The notes below the pieces were generated by a model. It saw only the letters and a list, made by a program, of their open reading frames with translations. It ran no database searches and was not told the origin of the DNA. From Panacagrimonas sp965216845 (GTDB taxonomy: Bacteria; Pseudomonadota; Gammaproteobacteria; Nevskiales; Nevskiaceae), in assembly GCA_965216845.1 (NCBI GenBank), contig OZ244200.1:434001-498000 (forward strand): a stretch of 64,000 nucleotides of DNA, written 5' to 3'. This document shows positions 44,936 through 53,277 of the stretch, one piece after another (the first letter of the stretch is position 1; every line of letters starts with the position of its first letter). The translations under genes and the position numbers were made by a program.

Positions 44936-46717
44936 ATGGAAGTCAGCCGCCTGCTCGCCAAAACCGGATTGTTTGCCAGCCTTGCGCCGCTGACGCTGGA
45001 GCAATTGGCGGATCGGACGCGCACACGCCTGTTCCGCAGCGGCGATACGGTCATCAAACCAGGCGCGGATGCGGATCATCTGTTCATCGTCGCCATCGGC
45101 CGCTTGCGGGTGGTTGCTGGCGACGGCACGCTGATCAATGACATCGGCCGATTGGAGCCGGTGGGCGAAATCAGCCTGTTGTCCGGAGAAAAGCGAACCA
45201 CCACGGTTTACGCGGTGCGCGATTCGGTGCTGCTGGAAATCACGCGTGCGGACCTGTTCACGGTATTCGAACGCAACCCCACGGCGCTGCTGGCGCTCAC
45301 CCGAACGGTGATTGCCCGCTTTCGCCACGGACAGCGCGCGTCCTTGCTTGCCGCCGCCCGTCACGCGCGCTGCTTTGCGGTGGTCGCCGCGCACGATGGC
45401 CTTGACCCGGGCGCCTTTGCCAAAGCATTCGAAACCGCCTTGCGCCTTGAAGGCAAGAACGTACAGCGCATCGACGCGGCCTCGGTCGATCAGGCCCTGG
45501 GCCCCTCCATGTCGAATACGCCGTTTGGCCAGGTCAGGCCCGAAGCACGACTGATCGACTATCTTCATCAGCAGGAGATGGACTTTGATCACCTGATCTA
45601 TGTCGCTTCGGCCGCGCCCGGCCCGTGGACGCGCCGCTGCATGCGCCAGGCCGATCGGGTGCTGATGCTGGCCGACGCATCAGCAGCCCCCGCTGATAGC
45701 CCGCAACTGCTGGACCTGAAGAACCATCCGGTCCGCGCGCGGCTGGACGTGGTCTTGTTGCGGGACCAGACCGAAGCGCCGGTGGACAGCCTGGGCTGGC
45801 GCAACCGGATTGGCGCGTCCGATCATTTTTTCCTGCGCCCCCAACAAGACGATGATATCCGCGGCATTGCCCGCAGCCTGACCGGCCAGGCACTGGGCCT
45901 GGTGCTGGGCGGCGGCGGCGCCAGAGGCTTTGCGCATATCGGCCTGATCAGAGCGCTGGAAGAAAGCGGCATCGCCGTTGACGTGGTCGGCGGCACCAGC
46001 ATGGGTGCGTTCATCGGCGCCTTGCTGGCATCCGGGCACGACAGCACGCAAATCCTGGAAATCACGCGCCAGACGTTCGTGGAACGTAATTTGTTGAACG
46101 ACTTTCTGTTCCCCAGGGTTTCGCTGATTCGCGGAAGGAAAGTCCGTCTGCGTCTGGAGGAAATCTTTGGCGAGCGGCTGATCGAGGAATTGCACACGCC
46201 CTATTTCTGCGTTTCCACCAATCTCAGCCGGGGACGGGCGATGGTTCATCGCAGCGGCCGTCTTTCGACCTGGGTCGGCACCAGCATGAGCGTTCCCGGC
46301 GTTGCCCCGCCGGTGGTTTATCAGGGCGACCTGCTGGTGGACGGCGCGGTCGTCAACAGCCTGCCGACCGATGTCATGCAATCGCTGGAACGCGGCCCCA
46401 TCATCGCCTCGGATGTCAGCACCGAGGGCACCGTTGCCGCACCGGGCATCGACGGCCCGGACCCGGAAGGCCTGTTGAACTGGGACGCCGAAGACAAGCG
46501 CCCCAGCCTGCTGTCCATCCTGTTTCGTACCGCCACGCTGACCAGCGAATCCGGGGTCGAACGCCGCGCCGCGCGGGCGGACCTGTATCTGCGCATGCCG
46601 GTGGCCGAGGCAGGCATGTTCGACTGGAAAAAACTGGATGAGATCGTCGAGCGAGGCTATCAGCACGCGATGGAACGGCTGCCAGGCTTCAAAAGCCAGG
46701 TCCTGAACAAGGCTTAA
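44936..46717 (+). CDS. cNMP-binding patatin-like phospholipase (NTE family)
   Basis: This 593-residue protein has an N-terminal cyclic-nucleotide-binding domain (about residues 8-125), a linker domain of unknown type (140-300), and a patatin domain with oxyanion GGGGARG (about 324-330), nucleophile motif GTSMG (353-357) and catalytic DGA. It is the bacterial form of neuropathy target esterase and is likely a membrane-associated lysophospholipase under nucleotide control. Its stop is shared, within TTAA, with that of the convergent yrfG. Confidence 0.9.
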   Translation: MEVSRLLAKTGLFASLAPLTLEQLADRTRTRLFRSGDTVIKPGADADHLFIVAIGRLRVVAGDGTLINDIGRLEPVGEISLLSGEKRTTTVYAVRDSVLLEITRADLFTVFERNPTALLALTRTVIARFRHGQRASLLAAARHARCFAVVAAHDGLDPGAFAKAFETALRLEGKNVQRIDAASVDQALGPSMSNTPFGQVRPEARLIDYLHQQEMDFDHLIYVASAAPGPWTRRCMRQADRVLMLADASAAPADSPQLLDLKNHPVRARLDVVLLRDQTEAPVDSLGWRNRIGASDHFFLRPQQDDDIRGIARSLTGQALGLVLGGGGARGFAHIGLIRALEESGIAVDVVGGTSMGAFIGALLASGHDSTQILEITRQTFVERNLLNDFLFPRVSLIRGRKVRLRLEEIFGERLIEELHTPYFCVSTNLSRGRAMVHRSGRLSTWVGTSMSVPGVAPPVVYQGDLLVDGAVVNSLPTDVMQSLERGPIIASDVSTEGTVAAPGIDGPDPEGLLNWDAEDKRPSLLSILFRTATLTSESGVERRAARADLYLRMPVAEAGMFDWKKLDEIVERGYQHAMERLPGFKSQVLNKA

Positions 46718-47382
46718 GGAATCGGCAACAACTCGTTCAGACGAGCCACCGAATCAAAGTCCGAAAACGATCTTGCTTCATCACCCGAATCCGGGTGATG
46801 CATGCCGATGATCTGGCCGATGCCAAAGCGGCGCGCGGCCAACAGCACCTGTTCGTTGTCGTCCGCGAACAGGCTTCGCGCAGGATCGAAACGATGCATT
46901 TGGAACACCGCCTGCCAGAAGTGGTCATCCTCCTTGGGCGCGCCAAAGTCATGCGAGCTGATGATGCCATTGAAGTGCGCGTCAATGCCGGTGTGGTCCA
47001 GCTTCAGGCGCCAGCTATCCGGGTGCGCGTTGGTCGCCAGCCAGACCTGTTTGCCCGCCGCCCTTGCCGCCTGCAGAAATTCCAGACTGCCATCGAGCAA
47101 GCGAATGCGATCACGCACCTCGTGCTTGAGGCTGGCCATGCACAAGCCGGTTTGCTCGGACCAGTAGTCGGTGCAGTACCAGGGCAAGGTCTGGCGAACG
47201 GCTTCAAAACGCGGCATCAAGACCTGATAGGCCTGATCCAGCGTCAGGCCTTTGGATTCGGCATAGCGCTGTGGGACCAGCTCGCCCCAGAAGTAGTTGT
47301 CAAACGCCAGGTCCAGGATGGTGCCGTCCATGTCCAGCAGGACATGGTCCACGCGCGACCAATCAATCGGGGATGCACTCAT
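46714..47382 (-). CDS. yrfG: HAD hydrolase, GMP/IMP nucleotidase type
   Basis: This 222-residue HAD phosphatase has motif I DMDGTILDL (Asp17, Asp19), motif II TNAH and motif III ADDNEQVL. The sequence matches the YrfG type, which dephosphorylates purine nucleotides. It is divergent from cysQ, an arrangement common in gammaproteobacteria. The 3' end overlaps the patatin gene stop. Confidence 0.85.
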   Translation of the reverse strand: MSASPIDWSRVDHVLLDMDGTILDLAFDNYFWGELVPQRYAESKGLTLDQAYQVLMPRFEAVRQTLPWYCTDYWSEQTGLCMASLKHEVRDRIRLLDGSLEFLQAARAAGKQVWLATNAHPDSWRLKLDHTGIDAHFNGIISSHDFGAPKEDDHFWQAVFQMHRFDPARSLFADDNEQVLLAARRFGIGQIIGMHHPDSGDEARSFSDFDSVARLNELLPIP

Positions 47383-47422
47383 CCCACTATGATAGTCGCC
47401 CCGCCCGTCACATCGGACATTG

Positions 47423-48229
47423 ATGAACGCTTCACAACTCCTCTCTGCGGTACATGAAATTGCCGTTCAAGCCGGCGACCGAATCATGCAGGTCTATCAT
47501 CGCGCCGACTTCGGGGTGCAGCTCAAGGACGATCAATCGCCGCTGACGCAGGCCGACCTCGCCGCGCACCAGCACATCGTGGATGCCTTGAACCGCCTCA
47601 CCGTTGGCTACCCGGTGCTGTCGGAAGAGGACGCCGACATCGCCTTCGCCGAGCGCCAGAGCTGGCGTCGTTACTGGCTGGTTGACCCCCTGGACGGCAC
47701 CAAGGAATTCATCAATCGCAATCAGGATTTCACCGTCAATATCGCGCTGATCGAGGACGGCTTTCCAGTCCTGGGCGTGGTGCACGGCCCGGCCCTGGAG
47801 TGCACTTATTTGGCCGCCCAAGGCGACGGCGCACACAAAGTCAGTGATGGCAAAACCACGCGCATTCAGACGCGAAGCGCGCCCGAAGTGCCGAGCTTTG
47901 TGGTCAGCCGTTCGCACAAGAATCCCGCGCTGGATGCGTTTCTGGCGGCCGCGCCACCGCACCAGGCGGTCAGTCGCGGCTCCTCGCTCAAGTTCTGTCA
48001 GGTCGCCGAAGGCAGCGCTGACCTTTATCCGCGCACCGGACCGACCTCGGAATGGGACACCGCCGCCGGCCAATGCGTGGCCGAACAGGCCGGCGCCAAG
48101 GTCGTCCGGCTGCCGCAGGCGGAGCGGCTGCGTTACAACCAGACCGAATCGCTGCTCAATCCTTTTTTTGCGGTCATCGGCGACCCGCAGCAGGACTGGA
48201 TGCCGCTGCTTGCGACCATCAAAACCTGA
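47423..48229 (+). CDS. cysQ: 3'(2'),5'-bisphosphate nucleotidase
   Basis: This 268-residue inositol-monophosphatase-fold enzyme removes the 3' phosphate of PAP and PAPS and protects sulfate assimilation. Metal-binding motifs EED (in LSEEDADI), DPLDGTKEF and SEWDTAAG are present. I chose ATG 47423; TTG 47420 is adjacent and in frame. It ends one base before the convergent mtnC stop. Confidence 0.94.
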   Translation: MNASQLLSAVHEIAVQAGDRIMQVYHRADFGVQLKDDQSPLTQADLAAHQHIVDALNRLTVGYPVLSEEDADIAFAERQSWRRYWLVDPLDGTKEFINRNQDFTVNIALIEDGFPVLGVVHGPALECTYLAAQGDGAHKVSDGKTTRIQTRSAPEVPSFVVSRSHKNPALDAFLAAAPPHQAVSRGSSLKFCQVAEGSADLYPRTGPTSEWDTAAGQCVAEQAGAKVVRLPQAERLRYNQTESLLNPFFAVIGDPQQDWMPLLATIKT

Positions 48230-48230
48230 C

Positions 48231-48920
48231 TCAGCCGCGCCTGATCAAACCATCAACCTCGGCGAAATCCCTCGCCGCAGGGTGCTGATCCGCCGCCTGG
48301 ATGCTGTCATCGCGAATCAGTTGGCAGGTTGGCATGCCGACTTCGGCTGCGGCGTCCAGCTCGGCGCCCACATCCGACAGGAACAGGATCTGTTGCGCAT
48401 CCAGCCGCAGTTGCGCGGCGATTTTCCGATACGCGGCGGCCTGTCGCTTGGCGCCCAGGCGCGTATCGAAATAGGCGCTGAACAACGGCCTCAGATCGCC
48501 GTACTCGGTGTGGCCGAAAATCAGCTTCTGCGCCTGGACCGAACCCGATGAGTACACCGCCAGCGTGATTCCCTTCTCGTGCCAGGCGCGCAGATATTGC
48601 GGCACTTCGGCGTAGACCTCGCCCTTGAGCGTTCCGTTTTCGTAGCCGGTTTTCCAGATCATGCCTTGCAGGGTCTTCAGCGGCGTGGCCTTGCGGTCCT
48701 CATCCACCCACTGCTCCAGCAGGTCGGCAGCTTCGTCCAGGGACAAATCCTGGTGCTCCAGCGCCTCCACGTCGTTCATCAGACCCTGCACCGCCGGCTC
48801 GGCGGCGTGTTCGCGCAGGTAGTTGCGAATGCGTTGGCGCGCATAGGGAAACAGCGTTTGGTGGACAAAGGCGATGGGAGATGTGGTGCCCTCGATGTCC
48901 GTCAGTACGGCTTTGATCAT
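48231..48920 (-). CDS. mtnC: Enolase-phosphatase E1
   Basis: This 229-residue HAD-fold enzyme of methionine salvage converts 2,3-diketo-5-methylthiopentyl-1-phosphate to acireductone by enolisation and dephosphorylation. The first motif is DIEGTTSP (Asp8) and the late HAD motif is FLSDVGAELDAA. It is third in the mtnB-mtnD-mtnC operon. The length is normal. Confidence 0.95.
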   Translation of the reverse strand: MIKAVLTDIEGTTSPIAFVHQTLFPYARQRIRNYLREHAAEPAVQGLMNDVEALEHQDLSLDEAADLLEQWVDEDRKATPLKTLQGMIWKTGYENGTLKGEVYAEVPQYLRAWHEKGITLAVYSSGSVQAQKLIFGHTEYGDLRPLFSAYFDTRLGAKRQAAAYRKIAAQLRLDAQQILFLSDVGAELDAAAEVGMPTCQLIRDDSIQAADQHPAARDFAEVDGLIRRG

Positions 48921-48938
48921 CTGTTTTGTTCTGATCGA

Positions 48939-49511
48939 TCAGGCTGCGGCGGCCAGCGAATAATGTGGCTGCTCCATCCTGGGGAAGCGATCCGCGATGG
49001 GGTCGTCGGTAAAGCGGGCCACCCACCCCTCCTCGGTGGTGAACAGCCGAATCGCCTTGAGCCGTGGTTCCGGACCCAGATCAAACCAGTGTCGCGTATT
49101 GGCGGGCAGGTTCAGCAGGTCGCCACGGCGGCACAGGGTGGCGTAGACCTTGCCCGCCTTGCGGATGTTGAACAGGCCCTCGCCTTCGACGAAAAAGCGG
49201 GTTTCGAAGTCGTCGTGGGTGTGTTCGTGCAGAAATTTGTCGCGCATGGCTTCTTTCTGCGGGTGATCGCTGGTGAGGCTGATCACGTCCACCGACTGAA
49301 ACTGATACTTCTGCATCAGCCGGTTGATGGCGTCGCGGTAGGCCTCGATCACCTCGTCTTGCGAAGCCTGTGCGTGCAGTTGCCTGGATGCCTCCCAGCG
49401 CTCGAACTCAACGCCGATCTGGGCCAGTTGATCACGAATGTCGGCAAATTCGGTGTAGTGCGCCAGTAAGCGCTCAGGCCCGGATTCGTCGTAGATACGC
49501 AGTTCGCTCAT
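48939..49511 (-). CDS. mtnD: Acireductone dioxygenase
   Basis: This 190-residue cupin metalloenzyme has metal ligands in HEHTHDDFETRFFVEG and a later His in the second cupin motif (NTRHWFDLG). With iron it yields the salvage keto-acid precursor of methionine; with nickel it gives an off-pathway product. ATG 49511 has a strong AAGGAGG site. It lies between mtnB and mtnC. Confidence 0.95.
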   Translation of the reverse strand: MSELRIYDESGPERLLAHYTEFADIRDQLAQIGVEFERWEASRQLHAQASQDEVIEAYRDAINRLMQKYQFQSVDVISLTSDHPQKEAMRDKFLHEHTHDDFETRFFVEGEGLFNIRKAGKVYATLCRRGDLLNLPANTRHWFDLGPEPRLKAIRLFTTEEGWVARFTDDPIADRFPRMEQPHYSLAAAA

Positions 49512-49525
49512 TTGAGCCTCCTTAC

Positions 49526-50119
49526 CTATTGGTGCAGCTCGCACTCGAACATGAATTCAAGCGCTTCGACCCGATGACGTGCCTGATTCAAGTCATCTCC
49601 CCAGGTGTAGAGGCCATGCCCTTGAATGAGGTAAGCCGGGGTCATCGGATTGGATTGAATGTGTCGGTCAACCACGTCGGCCAGCCGCTGGATGTTCTGA
49701 TCGTTCTCGAACACCGGAATGGCCACTGCCGCCGCATGTGTGTTCAGACCCGGCAGAATTTTGAGGAGTTCATATTGCCGTAGAAAGATGACGGATTTGC
49801 GGCGTGACAACACCGTATTGGCAATCGAATGGGTGTGCAACACGGCGCCGACCTGCGGATTGCGTCGATAGGCCTGACAATGCAGCAGGGTTTCGTAAGA
49901 AGCCTTTTTGTCGGTCTGTTGTGTTTCTCCGGCCAGGTCCACCGCCAGAAATGCCTGCGGCGCCAGTTCCCCCTTGTGCCACCCCGAGGCCGTGATCAAC
50001 AGCGAATCCGACCCCAGCCGGGCAGAAAAATTCCCCCCCGTCGCCGGCACCCATGCGCGCTGATGAAACAGGCGACCGATGGCGATCATCTGCTCGGCCA
50101 GCGCTTGTTGTGGTGTCAT
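49526..50119 (-). CDS. mtnB: Methylthioribulose-1-phosphate dehydratase
   Basis: This 197-residue class II aldolase-fold zinc enzyme of the methionine salvage pathway has zinc-site histidines in LHTHSIANT and the later QGHGLYTWG. I chose ATG 50119, the start of the conserved region; an in-frame ATG 15 codons upstream gives a less typical leader. It is first in mtnBDC. The upstream terminator at 50284 separates it from rpmG. Confidence 0.93.
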   Translation of the reverse strand: MTPQQALAEQMIAIGRLFHQRAWVPATGGNFSARLGSDSLLITASGWHKGELAPQAFLAVDLAGETQQTDKKASYETLLHCQAYRRNPQVGAVLHTHSIANTVLSRRKSVIFLRQYELLKILPGLNTHAAAVAIPVFENDQNIQRLADVVDRHIQSNPMTPAYLIQGHGLYTWGDDLNQARHRVEALEFMFECELHQ

Positions 50120-50283
50120 TGGCTGCCCCCGCAGAATGCCCAAGGGGGCGCGAAGGTACGTCATCTTTGGGCAAAGAGCAATGTCTGACCGGCCAGGCCG
50201 CCATTGTCGCGCGGATCGGCCACCCATCCACCGGTTACGGATTCGGCGCCCGTTCGCCTGGGCCACCAGCCCCCGACGCGGGG

Positions 50284-50311
50284 CAAGAAAAAGCCCGCAC
50301 GAGGCGGGCTT
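50284..50311 (-). terminator. Intrinsic terminator of rpmB-rpmG
   Basis: An 8-bp perfect stem (AAGCCCGC/GCGGGCTT, 50291-50311) with a 5-nt loop is followed on the minus strand by a T-tract (A-tract 50286-50292 on plus). It lies 44 bp after the rpmG stop. Confidence 0.88.
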
Positions 50312-50354
50312 CAAACGGGTGGGTACGCGCCCACCTTGTTATTCGTGTTCGGTC

Positions 50355-50531
50355 TTACTTGATCTTGGCTTCCTTGAACGCCACGTGCTTGCGCACCACC
50401 GGATCGTACTTCTTGAACTCAAACTTGTCCGGCGTGTTCTTCTTGTTCTTGGTGGTGGTGTAGTAAAACCCGGTGCCGGCGGTGGAAACCAGCTTGATCT
50501 TCTCGCGGTCCTTCTTGCTCTTGTTTGCCAT
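50355..50531 (-). CDS. rpmG: 50S ribosomal protein L33
   Basis: This 58-residue ribosomal protein has the family sequence VSTAGTGFYYTTTKNKKN and lacks the Cys pairs of the zinc-binding form, so it does not need zinc. It follows rpmB by 12 bp, the common gammaproteobacterial order. Confidence 0.96.
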   Translation of the reverse strand: MANKSKKDREKIKLVSTAGTGFYYTTTKNKKNTPDKFEFKKYDPVVRKHVAFKEAKIK

Positions 50532-50543
50532 CTGATGCGCCCC

Positions 50544-50780
50544 TTAAACCTTGGTGCCCGCGGCCTTGAGGTCCGCCAGCACGGTTTCAATGCCTTTCTT
50601 GTCGATGATTCGCATGCCATGGGTGGACACGCGCAGGGTGACAAAACGCTTCTCGCCCTCTACCCAGAAGCGATGCTTGTGCAGATTCGGCTCGAACCGG
50701 CGACGATTCTTGTTGTTGGCGTGCGATACCGTGTTTCCGGTCATCGGACGCTTGCCGGTGACTTGGCAGACTTTAGACAT
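50544..50780 (-). CDS. rpmB: 50S ribosomal protein L28
   Basis: This 78-residue ribosomal protein starts MSKVCQVTGKRPMTGN, has the basic NKNRRRFEPNLHKHRFW core and ends ADLKAAGTKV, all typical. It is first in rpmB-rpmG. A TACAAT-like -10 sits about 140 bp upstream on the minus strand (50920-50925), but the -35 is weak. Confidence 0.97.
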   Translation of the reverse strand: MSKVCQVTGKRPMTGNTVSHANNKNRRRFEPNLHKHRFWVEGEKRFVTLRVSTHGMRIIDKKGIETVLADLKAAGTKV

Positions 50781-51097
50781 GAGAAAACCCCAGGCGAGCG
50801 TGAGACGGCTCAAAAAAAGGGCGCGAAAGATACCAGCCGAACGCACGTGAAGCAAGCACCAGAGGTGATGCCGCGTCGCCGGCGGTGATCCACTCGCCGC
50901 AAATGGCCGCAGATGCGCAATTGTAACCTTGAACGAAATCTTGCTGTCTTTGACCCATTGCGCCCTGCTCCCATCGTGCTCCCAATGCCCGCAGCCACCA
51001 CGCAAGGCGGCCGCCAGCCCCGTTGGGAAATCACGGGGCGCGACGATATCCGCTGCAATCGCGCGTCCGGCCCGACAAACGCCGGCCAGCGCAGCAC
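50781..51097. other. Intergenic region upstream of rpmB
   Basis: This 317-bp region lies between rpmB and the dehydrogenase stop. It should hold the rpmB promoter and perhaps the dehydrogenase terminator. Apart from the TACAAT-like site at 50920-50925 (minus strand) I see no gene, hairpin or repeat. Confidence 0.4.
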
Positions 51098-53230
51098 TTA
51101 TTGCTTTGTCGGTGCCGCTGCCGACTGCGCTTTCAGATCATTGCTGCGCTTGATCAGATATTGCTGGATCAGGCCAATCGACGCATCGTCCAGCACATGC
51201 GCAAAGCTCGGCATCCCCTTGGGATAGGAGGCACCTTTTACGATACTGGCGAAGTTTTCATGTTGCGTCTGATCCAGATAGCGCAGGTCTTGAATGACCC
51301 CATTGCCCTGTGCACTCAAGCCGTGACATTGCCAGCACAGGCCGTTGTATAGCGTCTTGCCTGTTGCCAGCTGTTCTTCATTCGCCGTCAATGGCGGCTG
51401 CGGCGGAATCTTTTCGGCCTCATCCGGCAGGGTCGGCAACTCGGCATTGCCGCCCAGCTTGAACGTCAACACGCGTGCATTGGCTCGTGTTTTCAGCGAT
51501 TGCAAGCTGCCACCGGCCATGATGCCGTAGGCACCGCCCCAGCCGGCCATGACGGTCACATATTGCTCGCCGTCAATCTCGTAGCTGATTGGCGCGGCAA
51601 TGACGCCGGTATTGGCCGGGGCCGACCACAGTTGCTCGCCGCTATCAGCGGCGTAGGCGCGAAACTGGCTTTGCGCGTTCCCCTGAAACACCAGGTTGCC
51701 GGCGGTACTCAGGACACCGCCATTCCACATCTGTGGATGCGCCACTTTCCATACCTCTTTTTGTTCCACCGGATCCCAGGCCAACAAGGCTGCCGAATGC
51801 GCCGCGCGCAGTTGATCCAGCGGCTCACCGGCAATCGGAAGGTCCAGTTCCTTGAGGCCGATATTCCAAACGTTGAGCGCCTGGACCGGATCACCACCGG
51901 CGTCTTCGTAGATATTGATGTTGTATTGCGCCGGAATATAAACCAGACCCGTTTCCGGGCTGTAGGACATGGGCTGCCAGTTATGCGCGCCGAAAGGGGC
52001 GGGGATAATCAGCTCCGGCTTGTCGCTGTAATCGCCGGTTTCCGTCACTACCGGCCGGCCGGTTTGCATGTCCACATGGCTGGCCCAGTTGATCGGCACG
52101 AAGTTCTCGGCGGATAACAGCTCGCCCGACGCACGGTCCAGCACATAAAAGAAACCGTTCTTGGGCGCCTGCATCAAGACCTTGCGTGGTTCACCCTTCC
52201 ATTCCAGATCCGCCAATACAATGTGTTGCGTGGCGGTGTAATCCCAGGTATCGCCCGGCGTGGTTTGATAATGCCAGACATACTCGCCGGTATCCGGCTT
52301 GAGCGCGACGATGGAGGACAGGAACAGATTATCGCCCTTGCCTTGAGAGCGATATTTGATATTCCACGGGGAGCCGTTTCCGGTACCGATATACAACAAG
52401 TCCAGTTCCGGATCATAGGCCATGGAATCCCAGACCGTGCCGCCACCGCCCTGCTTCCAGTAGGTATCGCCGTGCCAGGTTTTTTGCGCCATTTCCATCG
52501 CCTTGTCTTCCGGCGGTTTGGATGGATCACCCGGGACGGTGAAGAAGCGCCAGGCCTGCTCGCCGGTTTGTGCATCGTAGGCGGTGATATAACCGCGCAC
52601 ACCCAGCTCCGCGCCGCCGTTGCCGATAATCACCTTGCCTTTGATAATGCGCGGCGCGCCGGTGATGGTGTAATTGCGCTCACGGTCGATAATCGTGTTC
52701 ACCGACCAGACCGGCTCGCCACTACTGGCGTCGAGCGCGATCAGGCGACCGTCGTAAGCGCCAACATAAACCTTGCCGTCCCAAACCGCGACGCCGCGAT
52801 TGACCACGTCACAGCAGCCCTTGCCACCAATGGCCGCCGGAACCTTGGGGTCGAACTTCCACAACAGCTCGCCGGTGACCGGATTCAGAGCGTAGACGAT
52901 GCTCAGCGCGCCGGTGGCGTACATCACCCCGTCGACGACGATGGGCGTGGCCTCGGTGCCGCGATCCACGTCCAGCCGATAACTCCAGGCCAGGCCCAGA
53001 TCGGCAACGTTTTGGTCGTTGATTTTCTTCAGCGGCGAAAAGCGCTGTTCATCATAGGTGCGCCCATGACTCATCCAGGCGCCCGGCTCGCTGTCGGCGG
53101 CGATGATGCGCGCACCATCCACAGCGGCAACCGCCTTGCGATCTGCGGTCGACGCTTTGTCGGCGTTCTGATTCTGACCGCAGGCTGTCAGACCGATACC
53201 GACCAGAAAAACCAGCGCGAAAACTCTCAT
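51098..53230 (-). CDS. PQQ-dependent quinohaemoprotein alcohol dehydrogenase
   Basis: This 710-residue periplasmic enzyme has an eight-bladed propeller with PQQ site features: a vicinal disulfide (Cys139-Cys140) and a GDTWDYT segment with the likely catalytic Asp. A C-terminal cytochrome c domain has CWQCH (632-636) and an axial Met in KGMPSF. It oxidises alcohols and passes electrons to the respiratory chain. The signal peptide ends in LTAC (Cys17), which fits a lipoprotein anchor and would be less usual for this group. No pqq genes are in the window. Confidence 0.9.
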   Translation of the reverse strand: MRVFALVFLVGIGLTACGQNQNADKASTADRKAVAAVDGARIIAADSEPGAWMSHGRTYDEQRFSPLKKINDQNVADLGLAWSYRLDVDRGTEATPIVVDGVMYATGALSIVYALNPVTGELLWKFDPKVPAAIGGKGCCDVVNRGVAVWDGKVYVGAYDGRLIALDASSGEPVWSVNTIIDRERNYTITGAPRIIKGKVIIGNGGAELGVRGYITAYDAQTGEQAWRFFTVPGDPSKPPEDKAMEMAQKTWHGDTYWKQGGGGTVWDSMAYDPELDLLYIGTGNGSPWNIKYRSQGKGDNLFLSSIVALKPDTGEYVWHYQTTPGDTWDYTATQHIVLADLEWKGEPRKVLMQAPKNGFFYVLDRASGELLSAENFVPINWASHVDMQTGRPVVTETGDYSDKPELIIPAPFGAHNWQPMSYSPETGLVYIPAQYNINIYEDAGGDPVQALNVWNIGLKELDLPIAGEPLDQLRAAHSAALLAWDPVEQKEVWKVAHPQMWNGGVLSTAGNLVFQGNAQSQFRAYAADSGEQLWSAPANTGVIAAPISYEIDGEQYVTVMAGWGGAYGIMAGGSLQSLKTRANARVLTFKLGGNAELPTLPDEAEKIPPQPPLTANEEQLATGKTLYNGLCWQCHGLSAQGNGVIQDLRYLDQTQHENFASIVKGASYPKGMPSFAHVLDDASIGLIQQYLIKRSNDLKAQSAAAPTKQ

Positions 53231-53277
53231 TTGACTCCCCCTCAACTCGCTTTGCCGATGGATTTGGCTTCATCCGC

